Shown here: positions 32,040 to 39,210 of the stretch, one piece after another
Numbering within the stretch: the first letter of the stretch is position 1
Layout of the letters: each line of letters begins with the position of its first letter
Assembly: GCA_019235415.1 (NCBI GenBank)
Contig: JAFAKN010000309.1
Coordinates: 1-64,000 of the forward strand
Direction of reading: 5' to 3'
DNA length: 64,000 nt
Origin: Alphaproteobacteria bacterium
Lineage (GTDB): Bacteria; Pseudomonadota; Alphaproteobacteria; Reyranellales; Reyranellaceae
Notes under the pieces: generated by a model
Seen by the model: the letters and a program-made list of their open reading frames with translations, nothing else
Database searches by the model: none
Told to the model about the DNA's origin: nothing
Position numbers and translations under genes: made by a program

Positions 32040-32687
32040 ATGCTCGACGCTCTGCTGCGCCGGCGGCTCGATCCGCTGCTCGATCGCCTGGGTTGCAGCC
32101 TTGCGGCGCGCGGTGCCAACGCCAACAGCATGAGTCTCGTCGGCCTGGCGGTGGGCTTGGCCGCTGTGCCCTTGCTGGCCGGCGGCCGCTATGGGCCGGC
32201 GCTGGCGGCGATCCTGCTCAACCGCGTGATCGACGGCCTCGATGGCGCCGTCGCGCGCTGCCGCGGTATCACGCCCTTCGGCGGCTACCTCGACATCGTC
32301 TGCGACATGGCGTTCTACGCTGCGGTGCCGGTGGGCTTTGCCCTCGCCGATGCCGCGAACGCACTGTGGGCGGCCCTCTTGCTGGCGTCATTCGTCTGCA
32401 CGGCCAGCTCTTTCCTCGGCAGAGCTGTCATGGCCGAGCAGCGTGGCGACCATTCGCGTGGACCGCAGCAACGGAAATCGTTCTTCTATGCGCCGGGTCT
32501 GGTCGAGGGTAGCGAGACGATTCTGGCCTTCGTCCTGTTCTGCTTGCTGCCGGCTTGGTTTCCATCGCTCGCCGCCGTCTTTGCCGGCCTGTGCCTGCTG
32601 ACCGCGGCGGCGCGCCTCCTCGATGCCTACCGAGCCTTCTCTAGGGAAGATGTGGTTGCGGTAGCAGGCGAACCGCCTAAATCTTGA
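32040..32687 (+). CDS. CDP-alcohol phosphatidyltransferase family protein
   Basis: 215 aa; NRVIDGLDGAVARCRGITPFGGYLDIVCDMAFY, i.e. DGLDGxxAR...GxxxDxxxD motif. Confidence 0.88.
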   Translation: MLDALLRRRLDPLLDRLGCSLAARGANANSMSLVGLAVGLAAVPLLAGGRYGPALAAILLNRVIDGLDGAVARCRGITPFGGYLDIVCDMAFYAAVPVGFALADAANALWAALLLASFVCTASSFLGRAVMAEQRGDHSRGPQQRKSFFYAPGLVEGSETILAFVLFCLLPAWFPSLAAVFAGLCLLTAAARLLDAYRAFSREDVVAVAGEPPKS

Positions 32688-32800
32688 GGAGTCAAGGCAG
32701 TACTCGGACTTCTTCACATTTTCGCTTCATTTCGATTGACCTCAGTAGAAGATTTAACTATCGTCTCTATCTATCAGAAATCATTAAAGGTTTCTCTCCA

Positions 32801-32953
32801 ATGCTTTCGCTCCTCCGCCGCTTCATGAAGAACCAGCACGGAGCTTCGATGGTCGAGGTCACCATGGTCGTGACCTTGATTGCGGTGGCGGCGATCGCTT
32901 CCATGCGCTCGGTCAGCAGCAAGGTCTCGATTGTGCTTGCGACCTTGAATTGA
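32801..32953 (+). CDS. Short Flp/Fap-type pilin-like protein (50 aa)
   Basis: MLSLLRRFMKNQHGASMVEVTMVVTLIAVAAIASMRSVSSKVSIVLATLN resembles Flp prepilins (G-A-[ST]-x-[VI]-E plus hydrophobic helix). Confidence 0.65.
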   Translation: MLSLLRRFMKNQHGASMVEVTMVVTLIAVAAIASMRSVSSKVSIVLATLN

Positions 32954-32973
32954 ACGGCAGGTCCATCAGCCTG

Positions 32974-33003
32974 GGCGGTCCTTTTGGACCGCCTCTTTTT
33001 TTC
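32974..33003 (+). terminator. Rho-independent terminator downstream of pilin-like gene
   Basis: ggcggtcc-tttt-ggaccgcc followed by tctttttttt. Confidence 0.85.
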
Positions 33004-33083
33004 CCGCGCGCTGAGCTGTTTGACCACCTTGCCCTGCGTGCAGGCGCCTGACAGGTTTCGCCGCGGCAGGGGAGGACGGCGGC

Positions 33084-33656
33084 ATGCGGCCACGAGAGTC
33101 GATCGCTTGGGGGATGGCGGCAGCATTGGCGCTTGGCGCCGCACCATCCGTGCGCGCACAGGCGGCGCGCAGCGCAGTCGATGTGTCGGCGACGCAAGGA
33201 GTGCCGCAGTACCGCGATCCCAAGACAGGGCAGGTCTGGACGCCGTTGAACGTGGGTGGCAAGAGCGGCCCGCCCACTCCCCAGGATCGCGCCTTCGACC
33301 CGCTCAGCCAAGCCGCCTCTGTGCGCGGCGTCATCACCCAGCGGCCCTCGATCGTGCCGCTCGCTTCGGTGCCGGTCACCGCCGGGCCTCGCATGCCCAT
33401 CGTCAATCTCGGCGACGCCTCGCTCAGCGCCGTCCCCGGCAAGCGCTGGCAGGTCGTGCTCTATCTCGACAACAACAGCGCCAATCCCGTGCTGCCTCTG
33501 CTCAACTGCCGCTTCACCAATGGCGGCCAACTGGTCGAACAGACGCACGTGCTGGTCCCGCAGGTGGGCGCCGGCCTACGCGTAGGCATGGTCATCTATG
33601 GCCCCAAGACCGAACTCTTCGTCGATCACGCCAACTGCGCCGTGAAGTCGCCTTAA
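33084..33656 (+). CDS. Exported uncharacterised protein, paralog of 42458..43054
   Basis: 190 aa, signal peptide ...ALALGAAPSVRAQA; shares QYRD.xTGxVWxP, AFDPxSQ, VPxTAGP, FTNGG, GMxxYGPxTExFVD with the paralog. Confidence 0.8.
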   Translation: MRPRESIAWGMAAALALGAAPSVRAQAARSAVDVSATQGVPQYRDPKTGQVWTPLNVGGKSGPPTPQDRAFDPLSQAASVRGVITQRPSIVPLASVPVTAGPRMPIVNLGDASLSAVPGKRWQVVLYLDNNSANPVLPLLNCRFTNGGQLVEQTHVLVPQVGAGLRVGMVIYGPKTELFVDHANCAVKSP

Positions 33657-33670
33657 GAGGTCGCTCCATT

Positions 33671-33795
33671 CTCCTCCCCAACGAAAGTTGGGGAGGTGTC
33701 CGCGTCATCGCGGACGGAGGGGTCATAATTCATGAGCTTCATGACCCCTCCGTCGCCGTGAGACGGCGACACCTCTCCAGCGAGCTGGGAGGAGC
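33671..33795. repeat. Modular multi-hairpin intergenic repeat family C copy
   Basis: ctcctccccaacgaaagttggggaggtgtccgcgtcatcgcggacggaggggtca...tgacccctccgtcgccgtgagacggcgacacctctcc. Confidence 0.85.
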
Positions 33796-33799
33796 TGAT

Positions 33800-34564
33800 C
33801 TACCCCAGGGCCGAGTAGCCGCCGTCGACGGTGATGGCGGCGCCGGTGACGAAGTCGGAGGCGGCCGCGGCCAGGAACACTGCAATGCCCGCAAAATCGT
33901 CGGGCACGCCCCAGCGTCCGGCCGGCGTGCGCCGCAGCACCGAGTCGTGCAAGGTCGAGATCTGCTCGCGTGCTCGGCGCGTCAGCGCCGTATCGATCCA
34001 GCCCGGCAATATGGCATTCACCTGGATGTTGTCCTTGGCCCAGGCGGTCGCCATCGCTTTGGTCATCTGCACCATGCCGCCCTTGCTGGCCGCGTAGGCG
34101 GTGGCGAACGGCGCGCCGAACAGCGACATCATCGAGCCGATATTGATGACCTTGCCGGCACCTGCCTGCTTCATGTGGGGATAGGCGGCGTGACTGCAGA
34201 GGAAGGCGCTGGTGAGGTTGCTGTCGAGCACGGTGTGCCACTCGGCGAGGGTGTACTGCTCGGGTTGCTTGCGGATGTTGATGCCCGCGTTGTTTACGAG
34301 GATGTCGAGGCGGCCGTGGCTCTCGATGGATTGTGCGATCAGCTTGCGGCAGGACTCCTCCTTCAGCACATCGACGGCGACGGCGCAAGCCTTGGCACCG
34401 GCCGCTTCGATCTGCTCGACGGCGGCGCGATTCTTGGCCGCGTCGCGGCCCGCGACCACGATGGTGGCGCCGGCGCGCGCCATGCCGAGGGCCATGCCCA
34501 AGCCTATGCCGCCATTGCCGCCGGTGATCACGGCGACCCGCCCCGAAAGGTCGAACAGCTCCAT
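33800..34564 (-). CDS. SDR family oxidoreductase
   Basis: MELFDLSGRVAVITGGNGGIGLGMALGMARAGATIVVAGRD ... YAASKGGMVQMTKAMATAWA ... VDGGYSALG. Confidence 0.93.
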   Translation of the reverse strand: MELFDLSGRVAVITGGNGGIGLGMALGMARAGATIVVAGRDAAKNRAAVEQIEAAGAKACAVAVDVLKEESCRKLIAQSIESHGRLDILVNNAGINIRKQPEQYTLAEWHTVLDSNLTSAFLCSHAAYPHMKQAGAGKVINIGSMMSLFGAPFATAYAASKGGMVQMTKAMATAWAKDNIQVNAILPGWIDTALTRRAREQISTLHDSVLRRTPAGRWGVPDDFAGIAVFLAAAASDFVTGAAITVDGGYSALG

Positions 34565-34772
34565 CAGCCTCTCCCAGTATCCAATGCTGCTTGCCTCTAT
34601 AGCGGAGGCCCGCAACCGGAAACAAACGAGGCCGTTTATTCGCGCAGACAGCACAAGGTTGAGCATCGAGACGAGTCTGCCGTTGGCTGGCCGGGCTGAC
34701 CGCCCAGCGGCGGACGAGGGTGACGGCGGCCTGAGGGCCGCCGTCATTGTTGATGGTCGGAGGAGAGGGCCG

Positions 34773-35018
34773 CTACTTGTTCTTCTCGACGGCGGGCTTG
34801 GCCGTGATGCCCTTCTTGCCATCGCCGGCGGATGCGGCATCGGTATCGATGATGTTCATGAGATCCCGCGGCAGAGGCTCGCTGGCGATCTCGTCGTACA
34901 TGGCATGGAGCTGCTTCTGCAGCCACCTGTCGAAGGGACGCTCGGGCACGTCCTTGGCGCGGGGCTTCGGTTTACGGTCCCCGCCGCGGGTGAAGCGTCG
35001 CTTTTCGTCACTAACCAT
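34773..35018 (-). CDS. nepR: NepR-type anti-sigma factor
   Basis: 81 aa; FDRWLQKQLHAMYDEIASEPLPRDLMNIID matches the NepR core pattern (WLxxQLxxxYDxxxxEPxPxxxxxLL); located beside EcfG-like sigma factors and phyR. Confidence 0.8.
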   Translation of the reverse strand: MVSDEKRRFTRGGDRKPKPRAKDVPERPFDRWLQKQLHAMYDEIASEPLPRDLMNIIDTDAASAGDGKKGITAKPAVEKNK

Positions 35019-35094
35019 CGCCACTTCGCCCGAGAACGGCGACCACCCCTCGGCAGGACGCTGCGCCCATTTCTCACTCCCCCAAGGACTATTC

Positions 35095-35100
35095 ATTATA
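35095..35100 (-). promoter_or_regulatory. Candidate sigma70-type -10 box (TATAAT) upstream of nepR
   Basis: Reverse strand reads ggtTATAATgaatag in the gap between the ecf sigma gene and nepR; -35 is weak. Confidence 0.35.
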
Positions 35101-35121
35101 CCGAACCTCCACGCAACTCCG

Positions 35122-35724
35122 TCACAGCCGCCCGGCGGTTCCGCCGGGGTCGCCTTCGTCGCGGGTGCCGTCTTGCTCCCCGGTGCCACTCTCCGGGGCG
35201 CCGTCGGTCGCAATCGGCCGGGGCCTCGATTCGCCTTCCAGCAGCAAGCGCTCGAGGGTATCGCGCGCGCGCGAAATCCGGCTCTTCACCGTGCCCACCG
35301 AAACCCCGGTATGCGCAGCGATCACCTCGTAGGGCAGGCCCTCGAGGACGGCCAGCAACAGCGCCTCGCGCTGCGTCGGCACCAACTTCGCGAAGGCGGT
35401 CACGAACTCGCGCATGATCAGGCCGCTGTCCTGGTGCGCCGGATGCGAGAGCGATTCGGCGATCGCGGTGTCGACGGGGACGCTCGGCCGCTGGCGGCGC
35501 AGGCCGGAGATGAACTCGTTGCGCTGGATACGGAACAGCCAGGCGGCAAGGTTGGTGCCAGGTTGGAAACTGTGCCGGCCGGTCAGGGCCTTGATCACCG
35601 TATCGTGGACCAGGTCGTCGGCGGCATCACGGTCGCGAGTTAGCGAAAGCGCGTAAATCCGCAAGCGTGGCAGGATGGCCTTCAGCTGCTCGTGAAAGTC
35701 GTCAGTTCGCCCATGGGCGCTCAT
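35122..35724 (-). CDS. ecfG: EcfG-like RNA polymerase sigma factor (general stress response), copy 1
   Basis: 200 aa; LPRLRIYALSLTRDRDAADDLVHDTVIKAL ... FQPGTNLAAWLFRIQRNEFIS ... LPYEVIAAHTGVSVGTVKSRISRARDTLERLL. Confidence 0.85.
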   Translation of the reverse strand: MSAHGRTDDFHEQLKAILPRLRIYALSLTRDRDAADDLVHDTVIKALTGRHSFQPGTNLAAWLFRIQRNEFISGLRRQRPSVPVDTAIAESLSHPAHQDSGLIMREFVTAFAKLVPTQREALLLAVLEGLPYEVIAAHTGVSVGTVKSRISRARDTLERLLLEGESRPRPIATDGAPESGTGEQDGTRDEGDPGGTAGRL

Positions 35725-35829
35725 TGAAACTCTCTCCTAGCAGGTCTTCACGGCGGACTAATGCCGCCGCTGGCCAAAAGGTTACGTCCGCGTGTTGGCC
35801 CTTCCTAAATCCCTGATATCAGGAACGAT

Positions 35830-36297
35830 TTACCCGAGGCGGCCAGCCAGCTGACGCCGCGCCCGTGACACGCGGGCCTTGAGCGTGCCTACGGAGCAGC
35901 CGCACATGGCGGCGGCTTCCTCGTAGGAGAAGCCGCCGGCACCCACCAGCACCAGCGCTTCACGCGACTGCGGGCTGAGACCCCATAGCGCCAACGAAAG
36001 CTCCTTCAAGGCCAGCGCCGCCTCGGGATTGTCGACGGCTGCCAGGGGAACCGCCGCCTCGTCGTCGATCGAGGTCGGCCGGCGTCGCTGGGTACGCAGA
36101 TCCGAATAGAATCGGTTGCGCATTATCGTGAACAGCCAACCTTTGAGGTTGGTGCCGGGTGCGAATTGCTGCTGCTTGTCCAGGGCCGCCAGAACCGTGT
36201 TTTGCACGAGGTCGTCGGCCGACTCGCGCTCGCGGCAGAGAAAGCGTGCAAACGCGCGCAGGTCGGGGAGCAACGCGACGATGTCGTCTTTAATCAT
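35830..36297 (-). CDS. EcfG-like RNA polymerase sigma factor, copy 2
   Basis: 155 aa from ATG 36297; LLPDLRAFARFLCRERESADDLVQNTVLAAL ... FAPGTNLKGWLFTIMRNRFYSDLR ... GGFSYEEAAAMCGCSVGTLKARVSRARRQLA. Confidence 0.87.
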   Translation of the reverse strand: MIKDDIVALLPDLRAFARFLCRERESADDLVQNTVLAALDKQQQFAPGTNLKGWLFTIMRNRFYSDLRTQRRRPTSIDDEAAVPLAAVDNPEAALALKELSLALWGLSPQSREALVLVGAGGFSYEEAAAMCGCSVGTLKARVSRARRQLAGRLG

Positions 36298-36471
36298 CGA
36301 GCGCGGGGCTCCCTGACCAAATCCCGTTCCATGATCCTTCGGTATGTGGGCAATCCGGAGGGCCACAAAAAGGGTGCCGTGCCGGCATGCCTCGGCGGTC
36401 ATCGCGCGGTTGCGCACGGCAGTAGGAAGGGCCAGTTATTCGCAGGGCAACCTTATGTAGCAGCTGCCCTT

Positions 36472-36496
36472 GGAACCAACCACGGCATCCTGCGTT
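36472..36496 (+). promoter_or_regulatory. EcfG-type promoter GGAAC-N16-CGTT upstream of phyR
   Basis: GGAAC (36472-36476) caaccacggcatcctg CGTT (36493-36496); perfect match to the consensus GGAAC-N16/17-CGTT, oriented towards phyR. Confidence 0.75.
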
Positions 36497-36659
36497 ATGG
36501 CACAACTTTCTCACCACGGAGGGGGCGGTGGGCCGGTCGTGTCGGTTTGCCACGCCGTCCAGGACGTGGTGCTCTATGACCAACAGCCGGCCCCGCAGGC
36601 CAACGCCCTGGGGCCGGTTTTGGCTTGTGCGAAGGTGACGAGCAAGAGGGAGAGACGCC

Positions 36660-37457
36660 GTGGCAGATGGATCAGCCACCAAGAAGATGTCCGAGGCGAT
36701 CACCCGGACGCTGCCGTTCCTGCGCCGCTATGCCAGGGCGGTCACCGGCTCGCAGAAGCACGGCGACGAATGGGTGCGGCTTTGCGCGGAGGTCGCGCTG
36801 CAGCAGCCTGACCTGATTGCCCAAGCAGAGGACACCAAGCTCGGCGTGTTCACGCTGTTCCACCGGCTGCGTCAGCCGTTCGGGACGCTCGAGGAGGGCG
36901 GCAGCGAAAACAGCGTCAGCGGACGCCTGAAGGAATCGCTGACCGACATGGCGCCGCTGCAGCGCCAGGTGCTGTTGCTCACGGTGCTGGAGGGCTTCAC
37001 CGTGCCCGATGCGGCGCGCATCCTCGATATCGAGACCGCAACGGCCGAGCGAAGCCTCGAGGAGGCGCGCCGGGAGCTGCAGCGCGTGGCGGCCGTTCGC
37101 GTGCTGGTCATCGAGGACGAGGCGGTGATCGCACTCGACGTGGCCGACATCGTGCGCAACGCGGGACACCAGGTGGTGGGTATCGCGGCCACCGAGAAGA
37201 CCGCCGTCGAGCTTGCGCGGCAGCACGCGCCGCACCTCGTGCTGGCCGACATCCAGCTGCGTGGTGCCGACAGCGGCATCTCGGCAGTCAATCAGATCAT
37301 GCAGTCGATGTCGGTGCCGGTGATCTTCGTCACCGGCTATCCCGAGCGGCTGCTCACCGGCAAGCAGGTCGAGCCGGCGTTCGTCATTTCCAAGCCGTTC
37401 GACCCCGATCTCCTTCGCGCGGCGATCGCCCAGGCGCTCGACACCGTCTCGATCTGA
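36660..37457 (+). CDS. phyR: PhyR-type response regulator (sigma-like domain plus receiver)
   Basis: 265 aa; sigma-like TLPFLRRYARAVTGSQKHGDEWV...LLLTVLEGFTVPDAARIL, then receiver VRVLVIEDEAVIALDVADIVRNAGHQVVGIAATEKTAVELA...FVTGYPERLLTG...KPFD. Confidence 0.95.
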   Translation: MADGSATKKMSEAITRTLPFLRRYARAVTGSQKHGDEWVRLCAEVALQQPDLIAQAEDTKLGVFTLFHRLRQPFGTLEEGGSENSVSGRLKESLTDMAPLQRQVLLLTVLEGFTVPDAARILDIETATAERSLEEARRELQRVAAVRVLVIEDEAVIALDVADIVRNAGHQVVGIAATEKTAVELARQHAPHLVLADIQLRGADSGISAVNQIMQSMSVPVIFVTGYPERLLTGKQVEPAFVISKPFDPDLLRAAIAQALDTVSI

Positions 37458-37476
37458 GACGGGTCGGCGCGGCGCG

Positions 37477-39210
37477 ATGCTGGCGCGACGGTCGCTCAGG
37501 ACAAGGCTGATCGGGGCCATCCTCCTTGCGCTGCTGCCGCTGTTGGCGCTTGCCGCTTGGCAAGCGCGCGACCGGCAGCGCCAGACCGATCTCGGCGCCC
37601 AGCAGGAAAGGGAGGCCGTGGCCCTTCTCGCCGCCGCGCGCTACCGCGAGCTCGTCGAGGGTGCACACCAGCTGCTCGTGGCAGCGTGCGCCGAAGACGC
37701 GGTGCGCGCGGCGGCGCTGCCTGAGGCGCCTCCCGGTGCCGCGAACCAGTGTGGCAAATACCTTGCGCGTGTGCTGGAGGATTTTCCCGGCCAGTACTCG
37801 GCGGCCATGGTGACCGATGCCGACGGCGTGGCGCGTTGCGCAAGCCAGGCGACCGCCATCGGCATGAATTTTTCGGACCGCGAGGTGTTTCGCGCGGTCC
37901 GCGAGGCACGCACCTTCACCATGGGTCAGCCGATCGCCGGCCGCATCACGCCCAATCCGGTCATTCCGGTCGCGCTGCCGATTCTGCGCGACGGGCAGTT
38001 CAGCGGCATGTGCGCGGTCGGTATCCTGCTGAAGACGCTGGGGCAGCGTCTGGCGGTTCCGGCCCATGACGGCCTACCACTCGACGGCGACATCGCGCTG
38101 GTGGATCGCGCCGGTGGCTCAATCGCCGGCGAGCCGACGGCGACGCGCGGGCTTCCCGTCGCGGCCCGGCTCGCAGCGGCGACCGTCGGCGGCCAGAGCA
38201 ATTTTCGCGATTATGGCCAGGACGGTTCACCGTATGACTTCCACGTCCTGCCCCTGCCGGGCAACAGCCTATTCATCGTGACGGCAAGCCCGGTCGCCGA
38301 CGACCTCAGTCCTTTCTTGGACGCCTGGTCGGGCTTCACCATCCTGTTGCTGGCGACGGCTGTCGTGATCGTCATCGTCTGGTTCGGTGCCGAGCGCTGG
38401 TGCATGGCGCCGTTGCGCTACATCCAGGACTTCGCCGCTCGGGTCGCCCGCGGCGAGGATATCGAGCTGGCACCGCCTAGCCGGTGGGGACCGGAACTCG
38501 CATCCGTAGCCGAGGGCGTGAGAGGCATGGCGCAGGCGATCTCCATGCGCGAGACCGAGCTGCGCGCCGGGCTCGAGCAGCGCGACCACATGCTGCGTGA
38601 GATCCATCACCGCGTGAAGAACAACCTGCAGATGATTTCCAGCCTGCTCAACCTGCAGGCCGGCGAAATCCGTTCGCCGCGCATCCGGCGCTTCTTCGGC
38701 GACGCGCAGAATCGGGTGCTGACCTTGTCGATCCTGCATCGGCATCTCTACGAGCGGTCGAGCTGGGCGCTGGTCGATTTCCAGCAGTTCATCAGCGACC
38801 TGGTGCGGCAGATCTCGGTGGGTGTCCGCCGCCCCAACGTGCCCCAGCCGCGCTATCATATCCGTGCGCCGATCATGGCGGTCGGTCCGGATATCGCCAT
38901 CCCGATCGGCCTGATCGTTACGGAAGCGGTAAGCAGCGCACTCAGCCGCAGCTTCGACGGCGCGTCCGCTCCCGAAATCCGCATCGAGGCAGGGGACAAG
39001 GCCGGCATGATCGAGCTGACCATAGAGGACAACGCCACCGGTCCCGGCGGTACGATCGGTCCGGGCGTGCGGTCCGGCTTCGGCTTGACCCTGATGCGCG
39101 GGCTTGCGATGCAATTGGGCGGCGAGGCTCACATATCGGTGCGGGAAGGCGGCGGCACGCGTGTCGCCGTGACCTTCCCCATGCCGGAGGAGCCGCAAGC
39201 AAATGTCTAG
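37477..39210 (+). CDS. HWE/HisKA_2 family sensor histidine kinase with extracytoplasmic sensor domain (PhyK-like)
   Basis: 577 aa; two TM segments, H-box REIHHRVKNNLQMISSLLNLQAGEI; adjacent to phyR. Confidence 0.88.
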   Translation: MLARRSLRTRLIGAILLALLPLLALAAWQARDRQRQTDLGAQQEREAVALLAAARYRELVEGAHQLLVAACAEDAVRAAALPEAPPGAANQCGKYLARVLEDFPGQYSAAMVTDADGVARCASQATAIGMNFSDREVFRAVREARTFTMGQPIAGRITPNPVIPVALPILRDGQFSGMCAVGILLKTLGQRLAVPAHDGLPLDGDIALVDRAGGSIAGEPTATRGLPVAARLAAATVGGQSNFRDYGQDGSPYDFHVLPLPGNSLFIVTASPVADDLSPFLDAWSGFTILLLATAVVIVIVWFGAERWCMAPLRYIQDFAARVARGEDIELAPPSRWGPELASVAEGVRGMAQAISMRETELRAGLEQRDHMLREIHHRVKNNLQMISSLLNLQAGEIRSPRIRRFFGDAQNRVLTLSILHRHLYERSSWALVDFQQFISDLVRQISVGVRRPNVPQPRYHIRAPIMAVGPDIAIPIGLIVTEAVSSALSRSFDGASAPEIRIEAGDKAGMIELTIEDNATGPGGTIGPGVRSGFGLTLMRGLAMQLGGEAHISVREGGGTRVAVTFPMPEEPQANV

